A stretch of DNA of 6,082 nucleotides from Pseudolysobacter sp. (GCA_025351985.1 JANXUW010000748.1:1-6082); one strand, 5' to 3'; shown: positions 1 to 5,968, numbered from the stretch's first letter. Notes: generated from the sequence alone by a model not told the origin. Numbers and translations are program-made.

Positions 1-919
1 CGTATGCGTGGTCGCGCGCGGTATCGCTCGGATCGGCGCGGTACGGCAGCCGCCCGGTCAGCACGCGATAACACAACACACCGAACTGATAGATGTCGGT
101 CGCCACGGTCACATCGGCATTGCGAAACTGTTCGGGCGCGGCGTATTCCGGTGTCATGGGCCCGAGCGCGGCGTGCGTCAATGCGGCATCGCCGACCCCC
201 ATCGGTTTGGCGATACCGAAGTCGAGCAGCTTGGCGCGGCCTTCGGGCGTGACAAGAATATTCGACGGTTTGATATCGCGATGCACGACCAGATTCTGGT
301 GCGCACACGCCAGCGCACCGGCGATATCGATTAGCAGTTTCACGCGCGTGCGGACGTTGTCCAGCCGCGTGTTGCAATACTCGGTGATCGGCAGACCATC
401 GACGTATTCCATCGTGTAGAACGGCTGGCCGTCCGGCGTTTGGCCGCCGTCGTACAGCGGCGCGATATGCGGATGCACGAGCCGCGCGAGGATCTGCCGT
501 TCGCGCTCGAAACGCTCGCGCGCCGCGGCGGTCGCGACTTCGCCGCGGATCACTTTCAGCGCCACGCGTTGCACAAAATTGTCGGTGCTGCGTTCGGCCA
601 GATACACGCTGCCCATGCCGCCGCTGCCGATCAGGCGCAGCAGGCGATAGACGCCGATCTGCTGGCCGATGCGATCTTCTTCGGCATGGGTTTCGGTCGC
701 GCCGAGGATCAGCGGCGCCATCACGGCGAACGGATCGAGCGAACTTTCTTCTTCATCGCGCGCGTGCTGGATCAGCAGCCGCTGCAGGTCGTCGCGCAAT
801 TCCGCATCTTCCGCGCAGAGCGAATCGACAAATGCCAGACGCGCCGCGCCGTCGTGATCCATCGCCTGGTCGAGCAGGGCACGCAGACGTTGCCAGCGTT
901 GTTTCTCGATGCTGCTCAT
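1..919 (-). CDS. Hanks-type serine/threonine protein kinase, N-terminal 306 residues (3' end outside window)
   Basis: Transfers phosphate from ATP to Ser/Thr of protein targets. The minus-strand frame is open from the ATG at 919 to the window edge, giving 306 residues without a stop. Residues 1-85 form a charged, helical N-terminal region beginning MSSIEKQRWQRLRALL. The kinase domain starts near residue 91. Visible motifs are the glycine-rich loop GSGGMGSVY (98-106), the ATP lysine in VALKVI (K122), the probable helix-C glutamate E140, the catalytic loop HRDIKPSN (213-220; D215, N220), DFG (233-235), APE (261-263) and the subdomain IX aspartate D275. All key catalytic residues are present, so it should be active. 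Family members usually continue with a membrane segment and TPR or other sensor repeats; that part is missing here. It lies 99 bases downstream of the ECF sigma factor, its likely partner. No in-frame ATG, GTG or TTG exists between the ATG and an upstream TAA, which fixes the start, although no Shine-Dalgarno is seen. Confidence 0.95.
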   Translation of the reverse strand, partial: MSSIEKQRWQRLRALLDQAMDHDGAARLAFVDSLCAEDAELRDDLQRLLIQHARDEEESSLDPFAVMAPLILGATETHAEEDRIGQQIGVYRLLRLIGSGGMGSVYLAERSTDNFVQRVALKVIRGEVATAAARERFERERQILARLVHPHIAPLYDGGQTPDGQPFYTMEYVDGLPITEYCNTRLDNVRTRVKLLIDIAGALACAHQNLVVHRDIKPSNILVTPEGRAKLLDFGIAKPMGVGDAALTHAALGPMTPEYAAPEQFRNADVTVATDIYQFGVLCYRVLTGRLPYRADPSDTARDHAY

Positions 920-1018
920 TTGGAGAAACAGCGGGCCATCGAAAAAAATGTCATGGGCATCGCAGCGCGATTCGCCGCGGTTTCGATCGGAAGAAAATTA
1001 TCGCGATGACGCACGACT

Positions 1019-1627
1019 TCACGCGATCGGTCGAGCAGGTGCCGCCGTGCTGTCACCACGCATCGCATCGCCCAGAAATGCGCGCGCGATCGCCCAGTGG
1101 CGTTTCACGGTGCGTGTGTTGACGCCGCGCACGCGTGCGATTTCGTTGAGAGCGAGGCCGGCGAACGAATGCCATTCGACCAGTTCGGCGAGGTCGGCGT
1201 CGCATTCGCGCAGCTTGCCAAGCGCTTCGTCGAGTGCGAGCAGTTCATCCAGCGGCTTGTCGGGTTGCTCGATGCGCTCGGTCAGTTCGGTGCGCACCAG
1301 ATCGCCGCCGTGACGCACGGTGGCGTGGCGCTTGGCCAGGTCGATCAAGGTCTGGCGCATCGCCTGTGCGATCACGTTGTAGAAATGCGCGCTGCCTTCG
1401 AGCGCCGAGCCGTCGCTGCGCGCGAAGCGAATCCACGCTTCGTGCAACAACGCGGTCGGATTGACGGTCATGCCGCCACCGGAACGACGCAGATGCGCAC
1501 GCGCGATGCGCTTGAGCTCGTCGTACACCAGCGCGAACAATTCGTCATGCGCGGCAGCTTTCCCGCGCCCGAGCGCATCGAGCAAGACGGTAACGTCCGG
1601 CCGGCCGGTAACCACGCGTTGCGTCAT
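1019..1627 (-). CDS. ECF-type RNA polymerase sigma factor (Sigma70_ECF / TIGR02999-like, kinase-associated)
   Basis: Directs RNA polymerase to a specific set of promoters. The protein has 202 residues, normal for an ECF sigma factor. Region 2 spans about 24-97 and includes the core-binding part LFALVYDELKRIARAHLRR and NPTALLHEAWIRF. Region 4 spans about 127-189, with a helix-turn-helix at 158-184 (LNEIARVRGVNTRTVKRHW). The pattern 'PTALLHEAW...F' and the 'TRTVKRHW.IARAFL' end match the Sigma70_ECF family (PF07638). The usual acidic DxED of region 2.2 is replaced by N56-P57-T58-A59, as in sigma factors tied to Ser/Thr kinases (ECF43-like). There is no C-terminal extension or anti-sigma gene beside it; the neighbour is a kinase instead. 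The start at 1627 is chosen because AGGAGG lies 4 bases upstream. The frame remains open upstream to 1984, but that would run across the divergent gene. Confidence 0.93.
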   Translation of the reverse strand: MTQRVVTGRPDVTVLLDALGRGKAAAHDELFALVYDELKRIARAHLRRSGGGMTVNPTALLHEAWIRFARSDGSALEGSAHFYNVIAQAMRQTLIDLAKRHATVRHGGDLVRTELTERIEQPDKPLDELLALDEALGKLRECDADLAELVEWHSFAGLALNEIARVRGVNTRTVKRHWAIARAFLGDAMRGDSTAAPARPIA

Positions 1628-1631
1628 TGCT

Positions 1632-1637
1632 CCTCCT
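1632..1637 (-). promoter_or_regulatory. Ribosome binding site AGGAGG of the sigma-factor gene
   Basis: On the minus strand AGGAGG is followed by AGCA and then the ATG at 1627. This near-perfect Shine-Dalgarno decides the start against longer in-frame extensions. Just upstream is a small hairpin-forming sequence, GCGCT-loop-AGCGC, at 1638-1650. Confidence 0.85.
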
Positions 1638-1745
1638 GCGCTGCCAGCGCTCAGTGTAATGCCTTGCGGCGCCGTCGCGCAGCCTCGTGTCCCATTTTTT
1701 GCAAATTGCCGTATTGCAGGATAGGGCCTCGATTCGGCGGGCGAT

Positions 1746-1750
1746 GGGAG
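1746..1750 (+). promoter_or_regulatory. Ribosome binding site GGGAG of the beta-helix gene
   Basis: GGGAG ends 7 bases before the ATG at 1758, a normal spacing. An in-frame TTG at 1752 would leave only one base of spacing, so the ATG is preferred. Confidence 0.65.
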
Positions 1751-1757
1751 TTTGGTT

Positions 1758-3002
1758 ATGAACGATCGATATGTTTCTCGGACAACGGCACGATTTCCGA
1801 TGGCGGCTTTGGCGTTATTTTTTGTTGGTAGTTGTGCTGCCGCCACATTTACCGTCGATAGCACGCTCGATACACCGGATATCATCATCGGTGACGGAAT
1901 ATGCAGCGACAGCGCGGGCCATTGCACGTTGCGCGCGGCGCTGCAGGAGACCGGCGCCGCGTCTGCGAGCAGCATCAACGTCATCGACGTGCCGACCGGA
2001 ACCTATGTCACGGGCTCTGTCCTCAACGCGAAAAAAGCCGATGCGGCAAAAGATCTGTCGATCATCGGCACCGGCCCGGCCGGCGGCGTGATCATCGATG
2101 CGAGCGGTGGCAACGCCCACGGCATTTTTAATATCGGTGGTGGTGGTTTGACCAGCATCACCAACCTGACGATGCAAAATGGTTCGGCTCCCACCGGCGG
2201 CGCAATCACCGTGGGCGATGCGAACTTGAATATTACGTTGTGTGTGATCAGGGACAATCATGCCAGCATCGATGGCGGCGGAATTTATCTCAACGATGGC
2301 AACGCTGCGCTCAAGCTCGACAGAAGCACCGTCACTCATAACATCGCGGTGGGCAACGCTGGCGGGATCTACATCCGTTTCGGCACCGCAAACATCATCA
2401 ACAGCGCGATTATCAACAACCAGGCCGGGATGTCTTCCGGCTTCGCTGGGGGTGGAATTTTGAACGGCGCGACGCTTGTCGTCAGCAACTCGACCGTCAG
2501 CGGCAACAGTGCAGCTTATGGTGGCGGAATCGCCTCGTTAGACAATACCGGGACCGCGACTGCCACGCTCACCAATGTGACCATCAACGGCAATAACTCG
2601 GCGCAACAGCTGCATTTGATCGCGGGTCTCGTCACGGTGCAGTCCAGCATCATCGCCAATCCGGTCGGCGGTACCAATTGCAAGGGCCCGATCACATCGC
2701 TCGGGCATAATCTCGACAGTGCCGCAAGCTGCGGTTTCATCACCGCGGGCGATATCAAGAACAGCGATCCATTGCTCGCACAACTTGCCGGCAATGGCAG
2801 CGTGACGCCGACGCACGCGTTGCTGCCGGGCAGCGCGGCACTCGATCACGGCATCAATCCGCTCGGCTTGAAGACGGATCAGCGTGGTCTGGGATTTCCG
2901 CGCACTACGGGTGCGGACGTCGACATCGGCGCGTTCGAAGGTGTGCAGGTCGACAAGATCTTCGCCAACGGATTCGAGGTTCCCTCGCTGCCGGGCAACT
3001 AG
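1758..3002 (+). CDS. Exported CSLREAI-type right-handed beta-helix protein with choice-of-anchor-Q-like C-terminus
   Basis: Predicted secreted or surface protein of 414 residues; no enzymatic activity can be assigned. Residues 1-29 look like a Sec signal peptide: arginines at 4, 8 and 12, hydrophobic core MAALALFFVG, cleavage near AAA-T30. The mature start TFTVDSTLDTPD and C56-TLRAAL resemble the CSLREAI domain. Residues about 95-300 are degenerate beta-helix coils with recurring GGGI/GGAI, NNxA and SNSTVSGNSA-like steps, typical of pectate-lyase-fold repeat proteins. Residues 337-394 (DPLLAQLAGNG, PTHALLPGSAALDHG, DQRG, DIGAFE) match the terminal coil seen in choice-of-anchor-Q proteins. The tail has IFANGFE (401-407), a short C-terminal motif I associate with exported Xanthomonadales proteins. 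Mature cysteines are C49, C56, C162, C308 and C325. It is divergent from the sigma factor. An adhesin or polysaccharide-binding role is possible but unproven. Confidence 0.88.
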   Translation: MNDRYVSRTTARFPMAALALFFVGSCAAATFTVDSTLDTPDIIIGDGICSDSAGHCTLRAALQETGAASASSINVIDVPTGTYVTGSVLNAKKADAAKDLSIIGTGPAGGVIIDASGGNAHGIFNIGGGGLTSITNLTMQNGSAPTGGAITVGDANLNITLCVIRDNHASIDGGGIYLNDGNAALKLDRSTVTHNIAVGNAGGIYIRFGTANIINSAIINNQAGMSSGFAGGGILNGATLVVSNSTVSGNSAAYGGGIASLDNTGTATATLTNVTINGNNSAQQLHLIAGLVTVQSSIIANPVGGTNCKGPITSLGHNLDSAASCGFITAGDIKNSDPLLAQLAGNGSVTPTHALLPGSAALDHGINPLGLKTDQRGLGFPRTTGADVDIGAFEGVQVDKIFANGFEVPSLPGN

Positions 3003-3151
3003 GTGCCACGCGCGTCATCGGACGGCGGTTCACTCATTCACTTTCGTTGGACAGGCTCGTGCGAGCGTGCAAGCGCGGCGGTTTGTTTCCTGCACCAGCC
3101 ACGCGATGTCCCCTTTCGCATGAAATCCCGTAATGCATTGCAAGGCATCCG

Positions 3152-3176
3152 GGGAAATCCATGCGGCCCATTTCCC
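3152..3176. repeat. Inverted repeat GGGAAAT / ATTTCCC, 11-base loop
   Basis: GGGAAAT at 3152-3158 pairs perfectly with ATTTCCC at 3170-3176. Stem and loop sizes are compatible with either a small RNA hairpin in the leader or a protein-binding dyad. No T-tract follows, so it is not a terminator. Function unknown. Confidence 0.4.
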
Positions 3177-3182
3177 AGCTGA

Positions 3183-3194
3183 CCAGATATCTGG
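3183..3194. promoter_or_regulatory. Perfect 12-bp palindrome CCAGATATCTGG, candidate operator
   Basis: The sequence equals its own reverse complement over all 12 bases and lies in non-coding DNA about 125 bases upstream of the large exported-protein gene. A dimeric regulator could bind here. Chance occurrence is possible, and no matching copy was seen elsewhere in the window. Confidence 0.35.
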
Positions 3195-3304
3195 CGCAAG
3201 TTGTGGTTCGCGTCTGCGCGCTGATGTGTGGCTGGCCGCAAATCGAAACGGGCGCACCTGCCGATCTTTCGCCGTACCCGTGCATCGTCCTGCTCTCCTC
3301 CAAC

Positions 3305-3310
3305 AAGGAA
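3305..3310 (+). promoter_or_regulatory. Ribosome binding site AAGGAA of the FG-GAP protein gene
   Basis: AAGGAA ends 8 bases before the ATG at 3319. No comparable purine-rich site precedes the alternative ATGs at 3133 or 3397, so this site decides the start. Confidence 0.7.
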
Positions 3311-3318
3311 ACATTTTC

Positions 3319-5919
3319 ATGTATCAATCAGCACAGCTCGGTAGTGGCACGAGCAAGCACGCGCAGTCGAGGCAATCGCCGCGATCGTTTTCACGCATGA
3401 AGCGTCTGCTCGCGATATTGCCATGCTCGCTTTCCTTGCTTGCACTCGATGCGAGCGCCGCTGCAGTGTACGGGCCGGCCGGGGTACAGCCTGCCAATAT
3501 CGGCAGCGGCGGCGCACCGTATGTCGCGACCACGGCGGACTTCAACAACGATGGTTATCGTGATGTCGCGGTCATCAAGAACAATAACGACGAGCATGGC
3601 AGTCTGGCCATCTATACGTCCAATCCGATCGGCAATCTCACGCTGAGTCACGATTACGGCATCTTCAACTTCAAGAATCCGAACGGCATCACCGCCGCGG
3701 ATGTGAACGGCGATGGCATCATCGATCTGATTGTCACCGATGACATTGGCGTATCGGTATTGCTCGGTGTCGGCGATGGCAGCGCGACCTTCGTTGCCGC
3801 CAGTCCGCAGCGTCTGGCTTTTGCCGAAGCGAATGGCCACGCCTACAGCGCCGTCGTTGCGGATATCAATCACGATGGACGGCCGGACATCATCACGCTT
3901 GCCTATGGCTCGAGTACGACTTATATCGAGGTGTTGCTCGGCACTGGTGGCGGCAAATTTTTGTCCTCGTATCAATACGATATCGACAGCGCCGTGAATC
4001 TCTCGCTGGCGAATATCGATGCCGATGCCGAGCCGGATATTTTGCTCACCACCGCGGACAAGGTTTTTTTCCTGAAAGGTATCGGCAGCGGATTTTTTGT
4101 GTCGCTCGGGCAGGTGCTCGATCTCAACAGTACCGTCTACCTCGCGTTCGACACGCAAACGGTGGACCTCGACGGTGATGGCAAGACCGATCTGGTGATG
4201 ACCAATTCTTTCGGCAACGGCGTGTGGTTTGCCAAGGGCAACGGCAACGGCACGTTTCAAACACCCAAGCGTCTTTACGCCACCGGCCTGCCCAGTGACG
4301 GTGGTCGCGACATGGGCAAGACCGTCGTCGCCGACGTCAACGCCGACGGTTTGCTCGACATCGTTTCCGACGGTTATGTATTGCTGCAGCAGCCAAACCA
4401 TTCGTTCGTCTACGCCCAACATATCGGCTATTCGCAGACGCGCATGCTGACCAGTCTCGATCTGAATAGCGACGGCTGCGCCGATGTGATCACGCGCGGG
4501 CCGGGCCTCAGCGATATCGCGATTTTCAAAACGCTGACGTGTTCGCCGAACCACGTTATCGAGAGTGGCAGTCCGCAGAGCACGGTGTACGGCACGGCGT
4601 TTGCTATCCCGCTCTCGATCACGGTGAAGAATGCGGCCAATGTCGGTGTGCCGAATCTGCAGGTGATCTTTTCTGCGCCGACCGGTGTTGCCGTGCCGAG
4701 CGCCAGCGGCTTCGTCGGCGTGACCGATGCACAAGGCAAGATCAGCTATACCTCGGTCGCCAACAATGTCTTTGGTTGCTACACGCTGCACGCCGTGATC
4801 GAGGGTTACAACGCAGGAAATCCGGTAAATTTCAATCTGTGCAATACCGGCGCGAACGCTCTGACGGTGACAGGCGGCGACAATCAAAGCACCTTGGTGA
4901 ACAGCGCATACGCCACTACTTTGCAAGTCAAGTTGACCGACGATAACAGCGCGCCGAAAGCAGGGGTGACGGTCAATTTCATCGCGCCGAATTCCGGTGC
5001 GCGTGCGACGTTATCCGCGGCAAGTGCTGTGACCGATGCGAATGGTCTGGCATCGATCACCGCCACGGCAAATGGCATGTCGGGATCGTACAAGGTCGCG
5101 GTTTCGGCGGCAGGCGCCACGCCTGCTGCAATCACGTTGACCAATGCGGCGGCAGCGGGTTCGGCGGCGTTGATCTACGTCGATGTTTCCAATCCGCAAT
5201 ACGCGTATGTGAGCCAGCCGTTCTCCGGCCCGATCGTGATTCATGTGCAGGATTTTTTCGGCAATCCGGTCGCGGGCGAAACGGTGGTCTATCAGATCGC
5301 GTTGGATGCCATTACCGGCGCTACTGCGGCATTGTCGGCGACGACTGCAGTGACCGATCTCGCCGGCAATGCGCAGGTAACCGCGATAGCCAATGGCTTC
5401 GTTGGCAAGTACGCCGTCAAGGTCAGTGTGTTGGGCAGTGCGCTGACCAGTCCGCAAACCTTTTTTCTGCGCAACGTGGCCGATCTGCCGGCGCTGATGA
5501 CGCTGGAAAGCGGCACGCCGCAATCGACCCTGATCAACACCACGTTCGCGCAAAAACTGCGCGTGAAGGTGGTCAACAGCAATGGCGAAGTCACGCCGCA
5601 GGTGCAGGTGTTTTTCCTGTCCGACAGCGGCGTCACGCTCTCGGCAATCAGCGTTCTTGCGGATGCGAACGGCTACGCCGAAGTGACTGCGACGGCTGAC
5701 GGAAATGTCGGGCTGCATCAAGTCACCGCGATCGTCGACGGCGATCACACCTCGACCGAATCCGACATCAGCCAGGTGTTTAACCTGACCAATCTGACGC
5801 CGGTGGTTATCCAGGAAAATGTCCAGCAGATTCCGTCGTTGTCGACGTGGTCGCTGCTGTTGCTCGGGCTGTTACTGGCCACGCTGGGTGCGATGTGGCG
5901 GCTCGGTTCGGATAGCTGA
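3319..5919 (+). CDS. Large exported FG-GAP/VCBS repeat protein with four Ig-like domains and IPTL-CTERM-like sorting signal
   Basis: Predicted cell-surface protein of 866 residues; the specific ligand is unknown. Its signal peptide is long: a 26-residue basic lead, then MKRLLAILPCSLSLLALDA, with cleavage near ASAAA-V50. Seven repeats with calcium-loop signatures start at D74 (DFNNDGYRD), D128, D182, N232 (degenerate, NIDADAEPD), D283 (DLDGDGKTD), D339 and D381, spaced about 42-56 residues apart. This suggests a seven-bladed integrin-like beta-propeller. Four bacterial Ig-like (Big-1-like) units follow at about 414-508, 515-610, 617-720 and 726-826. Three of them open with a 'SGxPQST/GGDNQST' step, and each carries a 'TDAxG.a..T' step. 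Residues 838-861 (IPSLSTW, a hydrophobic helix, then R861) resemble the IPTL-CTERM sorting domain. Mature cysteines are C387, C408, C487 and C508. An adhesion or matrix role is plausible. An ATG at 3397 would give a conventional signal peptide but has no ribosome binding site. Confidence 0.9.
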   Translation: MYQSAQLGSGTSKHAQSRQSPRSFSRMKRLLAILPCSLSLLALDASAAAVYGPAGVQPANIGSGGAPYVATTADFNNDGYRDVAVIKNNNDEHGSLAIYTSNPIGNLTLSHDYGIFNFKNPNGITAADVNGDGIIDLIVTDDIGVSVLLGVGDGSATFVAASPQRLAFAEANGHAYSAVVADINHDGRPDIITLAYGSSTTYIEVLLGTGGGKFLSSYQYDIDSAVNLSLANIDADAEPDILLTTADKVFFLKGIGSGFFVSLGQVLDLNSTVYLAFDTQTVDLDGDGKTDLVMTNSFGNGVWFAKGNGNGTFQTPKRLYATGLPSDGGRDMGKTVVADVNADGLLDIVSDGYVLLQQPNHSFVYAQHIGYSQTRMLTSLDLNSDGCADVITRGPGLSDIAIFKTLTCSPNHVIESGSPQSTVYGTAFAIPLSITVKNAANVGVPNLQVIFSAPTGVAVPSASGFVGVTDAQGKISYTSVANNVFGCYTLHAVIEGYNAGNPVNFNLCNTGANALTVTGGDNQSTLVNSAYATTLQVKLTDDNSAPKAGVTVNFIAPNSGARATLSAASAVTDANGLASITATANGMSGSYKVAVSAAGATPAAITLTNAAAAGSAALIYVDVSNPQYAYVSQPFSGPIVIHVQDFFGNPVAGETVVYQIALDAITGATAALSATTAVTDLAGNAQVTAIANGFVGKYAVKVSVLGSALTSPQTFFLRNVADLPALMTLESGTPQSTLINTTFAQKLRVKVVNSNGEVTPQVQVFFLSDSGVTLSAISVLADANGYAEVTATADGNVGLHQVTAIVDGDHTSTESDISQVFNLTNLTPVVIQENVQQIPSLSTWSLLLLGLLLATLGAMWRLGSDS

Positions 5920-5936
5920 CTCGACATGCCGCCGAT

Positions 5937-5968
5937 GGCGACAGTTGCGTGAAGAAGCGACTGTCGCC
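5937..5968 (+). terminator. Probable transcription terminator hairpin after the FG-GAP protein gene
   Basis: GGCGACAGTTGC (5937-5948) pairs with GCGACTGTCGCC (5957-5968): a 12-bp stem with one G-T wobble and an 8-base loop, beginning 17 bases after the stop codon. The T-run (TTTT, 5977-5980) is short and lies 8 bases after the stem, so termination may be imperfect. Position and stem strength still make a terminator or 3'-end-protecting hairpin the best reading. Confidence 0.55.

Larger units (their letters stand above)
1628..1757. promoter_or_regulatory. Divergent intergenic region holding promoters for the sigma-kinase pair and the beta-helix gene
   Basis: These 130 bases separate two divergently read genes and so must contain at least the sigma-factor promoter. 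A relatively AT-rich core at 1695-1723 carries TTGC three times at 1699, 1706 and 1714, and the odd palindrome GCAA-A-TTGC at 1701-1709. A possible -10 for the minus direction is TACACT (1658 to 1653). A possible plus-strand -35 is TTGCAA (1699-1704), with only a poor -10 (TAGGGC, 1722-1727). None of these boxes is convincing as a housekeeping promoter, so the region as a whole is annotated rather than exact boxes. Confidence 0.45.
3003..3318 (+). other. Long intergenic region, no convincing gene, several short dyad symmetries
   Basis: This 316-base stretch separates the two exported-protein genes. I see no protein-coding frame with family character and no clear sigma-70 promoter. It has a short GCTC/GAGC stem at 3055-3066 after the beta-helix gene with no good T-tract, so it is a weak terminator candidate at best. 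It also holds AATGCATT (3132-3139), a 7-bp repeat GAAATCC at 3122 and 3154, an inverted repeat GGGAAAT/ATTTCCC (3152-3176), and CCAGATATCTGG (3183-3194). Its length suggests that the downstream gene has its own promoter and a leader or operator. No known riboswitch consensus was recognised. Confidence 0.6.

Noticed and set aside
440..1009. 189-residue open frame on the plus strand
   Set aside because: It lies opposite the kinase, whose catalytic motifs are unmistakable; the plus-strand translation has no recognisable features.
1752..1757. TTG start two codons before the beta-helix ATG
   Set aside because: It lies one base after the GGGAG site, too close for normal initiation.
1097..1831. 244-residue open frame on the plus strand
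   Set aside because: It is antisense to the sigma factor and runs across the divergent promoter region; no family resemblance.
1821..1836. Possible lipoprotein lipobox (VGSC) in the beta-helix signal peptide
   Set aside because: Glycine at the second position is a poor lipobox fit, and a good signal peptidase I site (AAA before T30) follows at once.
1628..1984. N-terminal extension of the sigma-factor frame up to 1984
   Set aside because: The sigma homology begins after the ATG at 1627, which has an ideal AGGAGG. The extension would overlap the divergent beta-helix gene.
3133..3318. Upstream start giving a 928-residue FG-GAP protein
   Set aside because: The extra residues would bury the signal peptide about 90 residues in, and no ribosome binding site precedes 3133, whereas AAGGAA precedes 3319.
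3003..3318. Riboswitch (for example cyclic-di-GMP type) in the long leader
   Set aside because: The region contains GGGGAAATCC, which drew attention, but the conserved core segments of the known class are absent.
3161..3400. Small 79-residue frame starting MRPISQLTRY
   Set aside because: GGGGA lies upstream, but the frame runs into the start of the FG-GAP gene in another phase and has no recognisable character. It is most likely fortuitous.
4064..4099. T-runs in the FG-GAP gene as possible frameshift or slippage sites
   Set aside because: They read cleanly as Val/Gly-Phe-Phe codons in frame, and the downstream domains continue without a break.
3391..4926. 511-residue open frame on the minus strand
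   Set aside because: It is antisense to the FG-GAP protein gene, is rich in R, H, I and D as expected for a shadow of GC-biased coding DNA, and shows no domain or ribosome binding site.
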